A DNA stretch of 64,000 nucleotides from Metopolophium dirhodum (Eukaryota; Arthropoda; Insecta; Hemiptera; Aphididae), in assembly GCF_019925205.1 (NCBI RefSeq), contig NC_083562.1:19902001-19966000 (forward strand). Reading direction: 5' to 3'. Positions 1 to 13,800 of the stretch are shown here, piece by piece. The translations under genes were made by a program, and so were the position numbers. The notes beneath the pieces were generated by a model that was given only the letters and a program-made list of their open reading frames with translations, did no database searches and was not told where the DNA came from. Every line of letters starts with the position of its first letter. Position 1 is the stretch's first letter.

Positions 1-300
1 AAAGCTAGGTAATCAATAAACTTAAGTTTAAACTTAATCAGCGGGATTTATACTTGAACTTCCTAAAATATAAAAGTGAATCATACAATTTATTTATTTA
101 ATAGTTGTTTAAAAATTAAATAGCTACAGCATGTGTCAGATGTGTAAATAATACTTTAAAAAAAACAATAGCATTGATTAATGTATTATATATTCAATTG
201 TTTATATTATATAATATATTGTAACAATACCTACATTGAATATCACAGTCAATTATGCAATTATAACGATAATTCATTACTCATAGCCAGGTAAAACAAA

Positions 301-765
301 AAAAAGTTAAGGAAAAATGGGAATTTTTACGCAAAATTAGTTATCGCCAAAATCTATTTTGGTTCTAAGTATAATTCTAAAGCAAATGACCGTATAAACC
401 GTAGTAAATGTAGATACAAGCAATTTTCACTGGTTTTTTATATTAGTATTTTCTATACACGATAAAATGTTCAAAATATTTTGATTTGTTTTGAACTGTT
501 TACGGGTATTTTTAGTTTAAATTTTTTTTAGTTTTTTTTTTTTACTATGAATGTCAATAAAATTGTATTTGTTGGATAAAAAAGCTTGAAGGGTATATTG
601 TATGGTATTTCCTATTATCTCGAGATTCATGGTGGAAATTGAAACTTTTTTTTGTTTATGCTATTGGACATTGGTTGCAGATTATAATAGTAATAGTAGA
701 AATAAGTATTATTTTTTTTTGTAGATACCTATATAAATAGTTGCCATTGGTTATTCGGGCAGATC
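301..765 (+). repeat. Fragment of dispersed repeat family X
   Basis: The block with GGGAATTTTTACGCAAAAT, TTTTCTATACAC, TGTTTACGG and GTAAAAAAGCTTGAA-like words matches the interior of the complete element at 35.6-37.2 kb, roughly 75-80 percent by eye over about 300 bp. The end (about 690-765, with CCATTGGTTATTCGGG) matches, inverted, 43765-43810. No coding capacity seen. Confidence 0.7.
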
Positions 766-769
766 AGGT

Positions 770-1180
770 ACCTACAAACATGCATCAAATCATCGCGTTT
801 ACATGGCCTCAATTAAAGAAACTATATTATCTTAAAACCAAATGTATGTGTCTAGGTTATATACACAAAAACTACTAAATTTAATTTATCTCAGAGATTT
901 TTTTAGATATTATAACCGTTTAAACCACGTTAAAAAATATACCAAATGTTAAATCCAATCCATGACTTGTGGTTACCCATCTAGGTAGAATTATTTTACA
1001 AAGATAGGTACACTGACGCCGATTTGTCAAGTACACAAAAGTCTAAGACTGAGGTACCTATACTCAAACCGAGATACACCTATTTAGCATATATACCATA
1101 TAGGATTTGCCACGAAAAACTGCAGAATACGGGCGAATCCGGAATATTCAGCTTGTATTGGTATAACGTTGATACCTAGG
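770..1180 (-). repeat. Dispersed repeat, copy A (inverted relative to 42.5 kb copy)
   Basis: Read on the minus strand this matches 42470-42900 in order: a CCGG...TGCAG start, CTATAT...TAGGTGTAT, CGGTTTGAGT, GACAAATCGG, TCAGTGTACCTA and ending with AAAGAAACTACATTTTA...TTTGATGCATG. No ORF. The conserved tail with ATATAAACTACAAAC resembles the 3' end of insect RTE-like retroposons, but the class is not proven. Confidence 0.6.
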
Positions 1181-1305
1181 TAATATTTTAAAAACCTTTT
1201 CAATGCTTCTTCTGACGCGTATTGAAACTATGAGTATACCTACAAAGCAAAACAGAAAACGATTTCTTCAATAATGTTGGACTAGACATTAGACTTTATT
1301 TTATA

Positions 1306-1832
1306 TTAAGGCGCCCGGTGCAATGTAATTTTTTCCACAAAAATACGCTCTACGAGAATAATTATCCTATTCTGCGGAATCAATCAAATTTGATAACTTT
1401 TTTTTTTAACTAACAGAGTGCCATATTCTACAGACAGCATATTGAACTCTGTTTTTCAATATTTTAATCTCAAACTTTATAACATGTTTTCAATAATAAT
1501 ATAATTTTAAGCTTTTTTTATAACTTATATTATGCCATTATTTGAAATAAAATAAAAAAAATGGAGTTTAGTGGTATGTAGAAAGTGTTTTAATTTTAGA
1601 TAAAAAAATAGTTGTCAAAAATCCGACAATTCTACAAGGCCTGATAATTATTCATGTGAAGTCATTATTTTCAATATAATATCAACCTCCCCCCCCCCCC
1701 CCCCTTAATAGGTATCGGGCAGTAGATTAGTGGAAAAATATTATAATTAAAGTGGCAATTAAAATATAAAATATAATTTTCAAATTTTATAGAATTACGG
1801 AAAATTTGAAAAACCGGCACAGGGCTCCTTAA
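1306..1832. mobile_element. TTAA-flanked MITE, copy 1
   Basis: Bounded by TTAA on both sides with terminal inverted repeats TTAAGGCGCCCGGTGC and, reversed, TTAAGGAGCCCTGTGCCGG. Closely related along its length to 23342-23828. The TTAA target and GGG-type ends are those of piggyBac-like elements; no transposase is present. Contains a run of 16 C (1689-1704). Confidence 0.75.
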
Positions 1833-2358
1833 TAAAATGATGCATCAATAACGATCAACAAAAAAAAATAAATAAAACAAACTAATTGTGGTAACTATAA
1901 CGTCATTTGGAATGTAAAATGTGTAGGTACCATTCAACCAGTAGGTATGGCCATACTGGCATACTCCGACCTAAAATCGTATCATACTCCAGGTGTGCGA
2001 TGGATAATAATAAATTTGCTACCAAATCTGCATGCATTCAATTTAGGGCTCAATCATAGTCCACATGTACCCTCTCAAACTGAAGTACCTGGTAGTGAAT
2101 CTTGTGACTTAATTTACTTGTTATTTGACTCTCCAGCTCTCTCTCTTTTAACAAACTCAATTTGAAAACAATATTTTTCTAACAATATAATGTTTTTTTT
2201 ATAATAGACACTAAAACACATTTACAACATTTAAAAGCCTCGACGAGTATTACTATCATTACTACTTACTGTACTTAGATATTTTTATTTTATAATTTTT
2301 ATATAACTATATATTTATTAGTAATGAATAGTTATACTATAACATATATAGTTCTTAC

Positions 2359-2496
2359 TGCGTCTAGATCACAATTGCTTCTGGCCCTGACTTCTGGACA
2401 CTTCTCGTCGTTTTTCGGTAACTTATAACACGACGTTGAGTGGCTAAAACCGAAAATAATACAAAATAAAACTTTTACCACTTTAAAACACGCCAT
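2359..2496 (-). CDS. Candidate first coding exon of a secreted protein, continuing off the left edge
   Basis: ATG at 2496 begins MACFKVVKVLFCIIFGFSHS, a textbook signal peptide, followed by a short cysteine-bearing stretch (Cys 23, 33 and 42; CYKLPKNDEKCPEVR, then SNCDLDA). The 46 codons end exactly at a GTAAGA donor (2358-2353), phase 0. The region is GC-richer than its flanks and the upstream side (2500-2750) looks promoter-like. I found no partner exon between 1 and 2358, so the gene would continue left of the window. The protein family is not recognised; the CP-x7-C pattern is too short to call a WAP or other domain. It could be a chance ORF. Confidence 0.42.
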
Positions 2497-5400
2497 AATA
2501 ATATAATACAGTGATGAATAAAATGCACTTGTTAAATTGTATAATTCGTGAAAAATCTGGTTCAACAACGCCGAACGTGTCGCCGTGGTGGTACATATTA
2601 TGTTTTATCAGTTATCTCCCGATATCCGGTATTCAAATGCGCACAATAATTGTAAATAATAACGTCGGGTCGATAAATATAAATATTTATCACTGTGTCC
2701 ACATACAAATGTCGTCATTTCGTGTATGCGATCAAAGTTTTCAGTTGAACCGATAGTAATATGTCATAATTTTTCAACAACAGTTCTGAAAATGTTTAGG
2801 TAGGTACACGTTGACCTAGTTTTCGGAGTGCCTTAAATGAGAACTGGAAACGAACAGGATGAAATTAATGGTATTTGTCTATGAATATTATTGGTGTGTA
2901 TGTGTATGTTATTTTTTCGGGAGGCCTCTTTAAAAAAAACTGGTTCTGTGTTGACCATTAATTGGAATACTCGTTTAGAGCACCAGGATTGCTGTGATTT
3001 TTTTTTTATTTAAAGTTTATTCCAGCTCATTGATATCGTAGTTGGACACCGGTTAAATACCCATTATTATTAATAATATATTATTATTATTCGGTTTCAG
3101 TAAATAATATTGGTTTTAATCGGCAGTACTGCACGCTGCATCCGCTGCATCATGGATCCCAATAACAATAACATACAACGAATATCATAATATTATATAC
3201 ATAGAAGTGCATATAGGTATGTTTAATGACGTTGAGCTGCGCTGATAGGCTCAAAGAACAATTACAGACACGCGAAAATGTATATGTGTGTGTCTCGGAG
3301 AAAGCTCAAAAACGTTTAAGAATGAAGACGTGTGTGTGTGTACATAAGAAGTGTTATTATATGAAGGCAGTCCCCGAATAATATATCTATACACATAATA
3401 TCGTGGAGAAGAGGTCACGACAAAGATGTAGACAAGTAGTCTCATCAATTTGAGATCGTTACGAAAATGTATAATAATACAATAATTGATTGCGGTGGTA
3501 ACGGCTGTTATCATTATGTTTTATAATCGTTGAAGAAGACGTATAATATTATTGTAAAATTGTAATAATATAAGGTTTAATAATTTATTGTTATTAGGAA
3601 ACATTGAAACGTACCTATGCTGATCACTTCCGGAAATGCTTTTGAAGTTAAGCGTCAATGCATACATTTTTTTTTTTATTATTTCTATTAACTAAGACAA
3701 TAAATTACAAAATGATAGATATTTTATTTGAAATGCATTTCATTCTCGATATTTTTTTGTTTTTGCATTATTATTTTTCGATTTATTTCAACAAAAACTT
3801 AAATAAAGAGAAATTCTACAAAAAAAATATGATATTTGAGCTATATAATATATTTAAAACATCTAGAAATAAGGAACATGGTTTTATATAGCCATTGTCC
3901 ATTATATCTAATACATATTACATACGAATAGGTACCTATCTACTGTTATTGATAGTCACGAGTAGTTTTCTGTAATTCGAAACGTCCAGTACTAGCAAAA
4001 TAACTAATAAGACATACACAATTTTCATATCTCTATAGTTAGCAAAACAATTAGATCATGAAAAATAAATGTTTCAATTGTATATTATGTATATACAATA
4101 TGCCGTTATTTATTGAAAAATTTAACAAATCGTGATATTATTGTAACACCAGAAGGTACTATGTAAACCAAGTAATGTATGTTTTATGCATAATTTTATA
4201 CACTTAGGGAACAAAGCAGATTATAAGATAAAACATTTCTGTTTACAATATATTAAGACTTAAAAGTGCTAATTAGTAAGTACTAAGTAATTATGTTAAA
4301 ATTAGATTAGGTATATATTATATATAATCATTGACTTTAATTGTAAATGTGAAATGACATTAATGAAATAGGCATGAACTATGGATATTGTATTCTGGAG
4401 TAGGTTCATAGTAGATACATACCTACCCAATATTAATATGTAATTAATAATAATCATTACAAGTTAATAAGTACTAATTTGTCTCATACTTAATTTTAAC
4501 TTACCGTTTTAAATTTTTTTACGAAAATCAAAAGTCACGATTCACAATATTTGTATAAACTTGTACAACTTTTCACATGAAATGTAAACCTAGATGAAAT
4601 AAATAAGTTCTATTCAAAATGATTTTTTTTGTAAGTGACTCGGAAAATTTAAAATAACAACAAGAAATACTTAACACCCTCCATTGGGCATTTCCATACC
4701 CGACTAAGTTTTTAAATTGATATTAGTACGTTTGGCTGTTTATAACGTTCAACTAAACATTTTATTAGTATTTTAACTTAAAATATTGTTAAATCTATAA
4801 ACAATAAAATATCTATTAACAATATTATCATATTGCAAACATTTAAGTCACTAAAAAACGATGCGTTCATAATGTGACATACTATATAAGTGTCTAATTT
4901 ATAAGTCCTTTTGTTTGATAATTTATTAATTTATCGTAATATACTAATACCATATAATATATTATTATTATATTAAATAAACTTAGTGTAAAAATATTTT
5001 TTCATTTAAGTTGCCTAGACGTATTTTAAGGGAAGTGGCCAAACTACTACAATTATGTCCCACTTTCTCGGCGATTCTACTAAGGATGCAAGAATGTTCA
5101 GAGTAATTTGTCCTCTTTCTTTTTACTAAAATTATATTTAAACTAAATTGCGTGTTAACAACTACTAGATAAACATTTTGTTAGTAAAATCATTTGTTTA
5201 ATGTGTTTACGTATTGGCATTTATTAATTTTTATATATAAAATATGTTTTTGTTAATATTTATATCTATTAATAAGAATTATATTTTTACAATTAAATTT
5301 TTTTATAGTTAGAAACAATTATTATTGTTATTGTAGTATAGGTATAGCTGGAAAAAATTATTAATACAAGTTTTCTTTATATATAAATAAATCGTATTAA

Positions 5401-7539
5401 TAATAATTTTTTTATACTATTTAGTAATTTAAAAAATCACTACGCACCAGCATAAAAAAAATGAAATAATGTTAATAAATAAGTACTACATTAATACATA
5501 TTTAGAATAAAATAATAAATAAAATAAATATGATTTGCATAGTAAAAGTTGTACAAACTTTCAGCTTTAATTTAAAATTTTAAAGGACCACTCTGATTTA
5601 GTATTTTACACGTGTGATTTAAGTGATGTTAAATGAACCTAATGCATCAAATAATCTTTTCCATACCCTTCATAACAATAAAATTAGTATGTTAAGAAAT
5701 AATAATTAATAAATAATAATCTAATAAAGGCATGATATGGATAGTTTAGGCTGTGGTCGTTTCACGAATTATTTATCAATATACGAGTAGTTATTCTAAG
5801 CTAAAATAAATATTATTAGATGGCTGCTAACTAAAAGCGATGCAAGTATGACGTGTGTAATTTCTACGTTGATAGAAAAAAGTGATTCTAGACATTGGTA
5901 TCAAATAATGGATGTACAAATTTCAAACAATAATTGTTTGTAACAACCTGAAAAAATACAGTTTGAATTTAAATGTTTATTTTAACTTAAAGTAAAAAAT
6001 AAATGTTTTAGTTAAAATCGTTTTTTTCTTATTATACCTAAAACATTTGCAAAATCACATTTTTTGACTCGGAAGTATTCCATGATGTCTAGAGTTCTGG
6101 TACATCAGAAAAATATACCACAGTTCACAGCCATAGTCATTTTCTCATATATATTATGTATATATACTTACATATATTGATATATATTATACATATTGAT
6201 TTGCAAATGCAATTCACAAAAGCATATTATTTTACTGTAAATATGTTCTAAAAGCAGCCACCAAATAGGTGTCTCTACAAAGATGTTTAGACGTGTCTCC
6301 CATTATCATAGTGAACGGTTATAACTTATAGCTTATAGACTTCAAACTTATTAAAGTTGATTATAACATAAAATATTTATTTAATTTTAAAACATAAAGT
6401 GTGTACCACCTACGTATAAGAATGTTCATATAAATATAGAGTGCTTTTCTCTTAATTGTTTTTGTTTTTTATATGCATAAAATACGTCGAATTTAAAATG
6501 GACAACTAATAGAAATATTACAATATTATAACTACATCTTATTTTAAAGCACTAAAATATTCTAAGGAAAAGTGAATTCTTTTTAGTTCATCGTGATTAT
6601 AGACACATTTGTAACATATATTTTTTATTCATGAATGTGGACCATAGGTAATAGGTAGTTATAATAATATATACAGTGGCAACTGGCATGCATATCGTAG
6701 ATAAACAACTTTGCTTAGTTAATATTCTCTTTCTCGGTCGGTTCAAAATTGTTTATAATTTATAACTCCACATTATTTTTCCTTTAATTTAAAAGAACAT
6801 ATTTTACAATGCATATAGAACATATTAACATAAAATATAACATGATATATTATATAAATTCGAATTTGGTCACTGTATGTAGTTATTATTTTTCGTCGCC
6901 GGTTGAATTTAAATACCATTTAAAAATTATATATATCTCCATTATTTAGAATTTAAATTAAGCTGAGAAAATCATTTTTAACCTCCCACTGTGTATTTCA
7001 AACACACCTGTAACACACTGTTTTTCTAGACATAAATAAATTGATATATTATAGCACGATCATTTAGATATTATATTATATATTTTGTAAAGATTATGCA
7101 AGTGTTACATAGGTACTTACAAAAAATAATGGCTGTGTGACATACACGTAGCATGCTACTAGATATTTTCATCTTCAAAGAAAATGTATGAATCACAAAT
7201 ATGTATTAATAAGTAACCATTAATTGTATATTATATATCTGGTAGAAATTAGATAATTTTTACATTTTATTCGTTCCTATGGTGATGAACAAAGCGTTAA
7301 AATATTTGATTAGAAAAATAAAATATCTGTACCCAGCCCAAAAACATATTTATGTTAAATTAAAAATTACAAACATGAACAGTTTACCATGGTGAAAATA
7401 ATATGAATTGTTGATGTCAACTAGTATCGTATCATATGATTTTGATAAGCGCACAGATACAATTTATGTTAAATTCAGAGTTCACTTACAAATTCTAGAG
7501 GCGCCTGTGAACCCGCATAATCGTTAAAAAAAGTTTACC
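2497..7539. other. Intergenic AT-rich DNA, no gene recognised
   Basis: Short random-looking frames only (for example 3251-3514 minus, 3658-3891 plus) with no domain, codon bias or splice support. 2500-2760 is slightly GC-richer and may be the promoter region of the minus-strand candidate exon. The rest, up to 7.5 kb, shows no structure I can name. Confidence 0.5.
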
Positions 7540-7830
7540 GGAAAGTAACTTTAATTTTTTTATGAGGGATTGAATTTAAAATTCTTATGATATTGGATTT
7601 TAATCAGTAAATTAATGAATACATCAGTTTTTGATATTTTGTTGTAATTCAAAAACTAAAACCGTAGACTAATATTTTCAAATAATTTTGACAAACCATC
7701 TCCGCTCAGAATCGTTGTTCGTATAGGTACAATGATATTATATTATCAAATTTAAATTTAACACCATGTGTCAGTCTCTCCGTCCGTCCGTTAGTTACCA
7801 CTTACCAGTACATAGTTACGATGGTTGATA
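7540..7830 (-). repeat. Terminal part of repeat family X
   Basis: ACCATCTCCGCTCAGAATCG, then TTTAAATTTAACACCAT and CTTACCAG match the right terminal inverted repeat of the complete element at 37020-37178. The preceding 150 bp resemble its interior. Confidence 0.6.
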
Positions 7831-8885
7831 TTAAGTTATTCATTTATTGTCCGTAGACGACCGTAGTTTTGTACATAAATTGTTTGAGGGATTATGGAAT
7901 TATAATTTATTGCATTATATTAAAATACGTGTAGAAATCGGGAATTTAGCACGCTCGCAGATTGAGCTTTCCTAACTTGTTCGTAACAACGTTTTTAGTT
8001 GGAGACTTGAGACTTTTTTGGCTTTTGCCATTAGATATCATGTACCTATCACTATTATAAATTATATACTGCAATGATATTTTCAATATTATAGTAAATA
8101 TATCATGAAATATATTTAGAAATAAAAGATGACAGACCGTCTACGTCTATCGTTTTCATATAGGTACAATGATAATATATTATTACATATTAATTACTAT
8201 GGTTTATTTAATATTTATGATTATAGATATGTATGAATTACTTACCTACGTATTTGTTAATAATATTATACGAATATTAAGTGCATCATTAACGAGGATC
8301 ATAGTTTAAGCGTAAACAAGCGTGTAAAACATATTTTGAAGATTTCTTATGGAATAAAACGAACATAATAACAACATTAGTTTTGTATAGTACGTTATTG
8401 CTCTCTAGTAGATAAATGTCCAACTACAACAAGAAACTTGTTATATCTACACGTTATACATTACTAGGTTGCAGCATGTATAGGATAATTAAAATACGAA
8501 TTGATTCAGTGGCATCCAAGTATAATATAATACATTCAAATACTGGGACAGTCAGCGCCCAATGTTGAACTTAATAACTTAATGAGGGATTCCTGTTGAA
8601 AATTAATTTTTAAGTCGTTATGTTATTTTTAGTTTACAGTTAGAACAATAATTTAAAGAATAAGTAAAATGTTCCTCTACAGGTGAATCGTAGATGTTTT
8701 ATTATTTTCATGTAATCATAGATTTTGCTTGGCGAAGTTACAAAAGTATTGGTCTTTCACACAGTGGTTTTTTTACGTCTTTGTCTTTGAGAAAGTTTTC
8801 TGGTGGGTTGATAAAAAGGATCCAAAAGTCACATTTTTGTTCCAACTTCCACTGACTCATTGCGCAATATGTGCATAGGTATTTA

Positions 8886-9056
8886 TAGTAAAACCTGTGT
8901 AATAACTAATATGGAACATGAATAATGTGGAAACCTGACTTTTATGAAAACATTTAACGGTCCCGGCTAGCCTAATGTATTATTATTATTTCAACCTGTA
9001 TTAAATTGAAAAAAATATTCGGTCCCAACCGTTTCCATATTACACAGGTTCTACTG
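8886..9056. mobile_element. Short pogo/Tigger-type MITE
   Basis: About 170 bp with terminal inverted repeats TAGTAAAACCTGTGTAATA and, reversed, CAGTAGAACCTGTGTAATAT, both flanked by TA (8884-8885 and 9057-9058), the target duplication of Tc1/mariner/pogo elements. No coding sequence. Confidence 0.75.
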
Positions 9057-10200
9057 TACCTATTACTTTTCTTCTTATAAGGATTACACGTCATGATCTT
9101 CGTAAATTATGTAATGAACTATAGGTAATATCTATTTAACAATTACCAAATAATATTTTAACGATGCAACAGTAATTACTCAGTTGCTTTAGTGTTTTGT
9201 AAGATACTCCTTGAACATAAATTATATTGCATTTACATACCTATAATATTAGATATCTATACGTGCTCTTTATTTTGTGATAATTTCTAATTAGTAAGTA
9301 TTTGTGCAATAAAGTTCGTTTGAATACAGTTAACTTAGAACTTATATTGTGCTTATATGTACATCAGGAATACAAATTTACAATAATTCAAACATCAAAA
9401 ATATCATGTTTTCATAATCAAAATCTTCATTAATGAGAATGCAAAACTATCAATAATTAATGTAAAAAATAATGTGTATTTTTTATTCTCCCATCTTATA
9501 GCGTCATAAATAAAGTAAACTCTTATAGAAAATAATATTTCTCACGTGTTTCTTTGACAACCATGTCAAAAAATATTAATTTTATTGTTTGTGATAATAT
9601 GATATTATAATATAGACACGATTACGCAATACTCTTAGAAGTCCGTAAAATGTTATTAAATATTTCAAGGAATTTTTTAATGCTTTTGAATTGTTTTTAT
9701 AATTTTGTTCAAATTAAAAATACATATTACCATTGAGTACAAAATGATCGATGTTATTACTAATAACTGAATATAAATTATACATACAAGGTATACTTAC
9801 ACATAAAATAATATTATGATATACGAATTTAATAAAATAAACTTATAAATAAAACATAGGTAGGTAGTTGTAAAGTTACAAAAAAATTACCGAGTATAAA
9901 ATAAATTAAATAAGTTGAAGGAAATTTGTCTTTGCAACACATTTAACCGGTAATTTTAAAATCTCCGATTGTCAATATTGTAATATTAAACACATAACAA
10001 AAAAAAAAACTATTATACGTCCTACTATAATAATAGTAGATAGGTAGTCTTATACTTTTTCAAATATAATGTCTTCAAAAGCATAAATAATAAAACCTTA
10101 GAGAGCTAAAACATCATTCATAATTTATATTATATACTATTATAATGTATAAGTATAAAAGTTTCCACATGCAAGAATATTGCTACATTTCTATCGTTTA
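9057..10200. other. AT-rich DNA downstream of the anosmin stop, no gene recognised
   Basis: No ORF, domain or clear repeat boundary. It may include the 3' UTR or 3' flank of the anosmin gene, whose polyadenylation site I could not locate. Confidence 0.4.
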
Positions 10201-10633
10201 TTAAGTGGACGCTACCCATACATTTGTTGTCTCTGTCTTACACACGCACGACATAGCAAATTGTCGTTCACTAGTTTCAATGGTGTGCTGTTAATTTTGA
10301 TACTAGAGTGTATTGACCTATTATAAAACTTTTAGGTCAGAACATTATCTGTGCTTAAGCCTTGCCGATTTTTCAAAATTTTCATTTTCAAGCAAGATAT
10401 GGGTATGTGAAATATCAAAAATAAAAAATGTTCATATCTAGCTTGAAAATTAAAATAGCGAATAAAAACCAACGCTTAAGCACAGATAATGTTATTATCT
10501 AAAAAATTGATAATAGGTCAAATCACTCTAATATCAAAACTAACAGCACACTATTGAAACTAGTGAACAAAAATTTGCTATGTCGTACGTGTGTAAGACG
10601 GGGACAACAAATGCATGGGTAGCATCCTCTTAA
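10201..10633. mobile_element. Foldback MITE, nearly full-length palindrome, just after the anosmin gene
   Basis: Ends TTAAGTGGACGCTACCCATA and, reversed, TTAAGAGGATGCTACCCATG, each with TTAA. The two arms (about 210 bp each) pair along almost all their length around a centre near 10415: CTTAAGCACAGATAATGTT on the right mirrors AACATTATCTGTGCTTAAG on the left. It starts 75 bp beyond the anosmin stop, so it could lie in the 3' UTR. Confidence 0.8.
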
Positions 10634-10707
10634 TTCAATACTATTTATAATTTACTTATTTTCTAAAAAGTATAAATAGAGTAACATTTATATAAGTATT
10701 TCAATTT

Positions 10708-10833
10708 TCAAATCTTCAATACAGTAGGTGTAAAATTAAATGAACCCACGTATTTGGATCCATTAAATGTAGTTGAAACTATAATGAAATACTCGCATTG
10801 TGGTTTTAATGAAAATAAATCAAAGTACGGCAC
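10708..10833 (-). CDS. Kal1: Anosmin exon 7: terminal exon, end of third FnIII domain
   Basis: Too short for ordinary ORF searching. After the acceptor TTGTTTTAG, phase 0, it encodes VPYFDLFSLKPQCEYFIIVS, then TTFNGSKYVG and a short tail to TGA at 10710-10708. The spacing F-x-L-x-x-LKP-x-x-x-Y-x-I-x-V is the missing second half of the FnIII domain started in exon 6, so the call rests on domain completion, phase and acceptor together. No clean AATAAA was seen close to the stop; a foldback transposon begins 75 bp downstream. Confidence 0.8.
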   Translation of the reverse strand: MPYFDLFSLKPQCEYFIIVSTTFNGSKYVGSFNFTPTVLKI

Positions 10834-13800
10834 CTAAAACAATATTACACGAAAATTAATGATTAGAAATATAACTAATTAAAATTTAATAACTATGTTA
10901 GAAAATTAAAAACATAAATTAAAATAAAATCGCATGTATATATTATAATATCGCACACAACATACAACATATTATAATTTATATGCGTGAGCAAGTATAT
11001 GAACTAAAAATATTTACTTGAATGATAATTTAGTAAATGGTAATTTAATTGTAAATTAATATAAAATATCTGTTTTATTTTTCATTATTATTAAAAAATA
11101 AATGCTTTGTATAATATTTTAGATAAGTATAAGAACTGCAGACGATAAAGTTGATATATTATATAAGAATACATAATATAATGTAATAACATATTAGTTA
11201 TTAGTATATAATATAATATAATATGTATATTAATATTTAATATCGAAAGACGATTTAGTATCCAACTTAAAAATAATTTACTCACTTCAGTTCTTGCTCT
11301 TAATGGCTTACTCTCATCATTGCAATCTTTAGAAGACCACGACAATGTGTAATGGAATTTCTTTAATGTCATCGTCACTGGTCTCCAAGATAGTCTAGCG
11401 TTAATTAAATTACGACTGTCAGGATCGCCTATAACCACAATTTTAATTCCCGTGATTTCTTTAGAATTTAATATTTTTTTTCCTGAAACAATAAATCAAC
11501 AAATTGTTTGTTTTCATTCTTTAATTACAATATCAGTTTTTAATTATACGTTATAGATATTAATTATTTAGTCTAACCTCTATCTCTTAATGAATATAAT
11601 ATGTAGGTATAGTAAATTAAAGTCAAAATATTCATTGAGAATCGAGAAGTACATAATGATGTACCTATAAAATCGGTAGTTCCTAATTTGTTTTATTGGA
11701 TTTCAACAAATCGTTACAAGTATTTAACACATTATGTACGTATTTAATGTATTTTTACTTTAGGAACCTACACACGGAAAATATCGTGACTCTTATTATA
11801 AACTGCATTTTTGTTTGAATACATTGTAAATATTTTTAAATTAACGGTTTTACCATAGTTGCACACTTAAACTATCACTAAAATGTAGGTACATAATAAA
11901 AAATTTAAACAGTTGTTATTAAATTAAACAACATTATTTTTGTTTTGAATTATTGAAAAAAAAATAAGAATAATTTAAATTATAATTCAGGAAACAGTTA
12001 ACTAAAGGTGATTGATTTTAATTAACAGGGTAGTATTTCTGCACTGAAAGACGCTAAGTATGTAGTAGTAACCCACGTTAAAGGTAAATTTAACTAAAAA
12101 AATGAACTATTTAATGTCATCTTAGTTTTTTGATAATCATTACTTCAATATTATTGCATTAAATTTAAGTACTATCAGATATGTCGGTACATATAAAACT
12201 CGAGATAAAATTTAATAATGAGTTCTAGCGCATAACTAATTATGTTTTAATAATATAACTATATAATATTATTAAGAGTGCACTATAAAAACAGATTGAA
12301 AAATAAAGAAATATTCATAACATTATGTTAGTATTAACCTTAAATTATACAAATACATACTATTTAAGTGTATAATATGGTTAAATAGGTACATATATTA
12401 CATTTTCATTCACCTTTGGTTTTCATGGTTGTCGAAGCCTTTTGACCAGCGAATCTTTTTCTTCCGAATTCGCTAATGGCTTGCACTTGAAGAAAATATT
12501 CGGAATTTGAGTTCAGCTTTTTGATTGTAAACCTCAAAATATCCTAGCCAGAGGGGGAAAAAAGTATATAATAATGTTTTTCATACAGATAAATGACGTC
12601 ATCGTGCGACAAAATAATAGTTGCGAAACACCTATCTTGTTACGTGGTCCATTAGGATAAGTCGAGGGTAGTTCTATTGTTATATATTGTTAAATATAAT
12701 ACTGTTCTATTTATAGTGGAGGGATAGTTCATGAGACCTCAGTACATTCATTTCATTCGAACGATGCATGTTGTCTTGGGCAGTATTTCGATTTGGACTT
12801 TATACGTAAGTACATTTTTTAGGTAAATGTTATTTTAATTTCGTTTGATACTAGATCTCAACAATAATTAAGCTCTAAGTAAGAAAAATTAATCCTGAGC
12901 ACGTAAGTTAGATTTTAATCGTTTAAATGATTAAGGGATCTTAAATTTACAAAATTTACAAAATTTACTAGGTAATTAAACAAAAAAAAAATTTTAAATT
13001 AAATCTAAACATGCACATTTTTTATACAGAACATATATAGTATATGAATTTCCTGAATTGAACGATATATCTAACCTGATGGCATTTACTGTTGTAATAA
13101 TATACCTATTATAATTTTTAATTTTGTTCGTATACATTTCTTCTTTTTTTACTGATAATAAATTATTATTGAGTTTTCAAATGCAACTAATAATATTTAT
13201 ACTATTTTTTTTATGTTAAAATAAATAAAGTATAAGTATAGGTATGCATAAATATATTATTTTCATTTAACTTTACGGTTCTGTGATGGGTAAAAAATTA
13301 AATAACACTACTTAATCAATTTGTCTAAATCAAACATCTAAATGTTAAATACAATTTTTTTTCCACGACTGGCAATAAACGTATAATATGTTTTAATATT
13401 TTTCGAAAGTTTTATTACACATTTTATTATAAGAATAATTAACAATTGAAATTAAGAAAATGTGCAAAAACCTACATAATAATTATAAATCCTGATTATA
13501 TATTATCTATAGTTTTAACAAATTATGTTTTGAATAAACGTATCAAGTAGAGCTTAATAAGTAATAACAACAATTTCCATGGAGCTCTACGTCCCCTAAA
13601 AAAACAAACTTAATGTTTTACAATCAAACGTACTCTCTATAACTTAAAAGAAACAAATAGATAGCTGTAATTTTTTTTAACCTTAATTTTTTATATTTAG
13701 TAGGTACCTAATTAAAAATTAAAATAGAGCACTTACATAGTTTTATTTCCCGCGTATTAATGTATTTGTCTATCCGTAACCTTTACATACTACTGTAAGT

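Noticed and set aside
8735..8900. Minus-strand open stretch ending in a stop, considered as the last anosmin exon
   Set aside because: Phase is possible but the sequence does not complete the FnIII fold, whereas 10833-10708 does.
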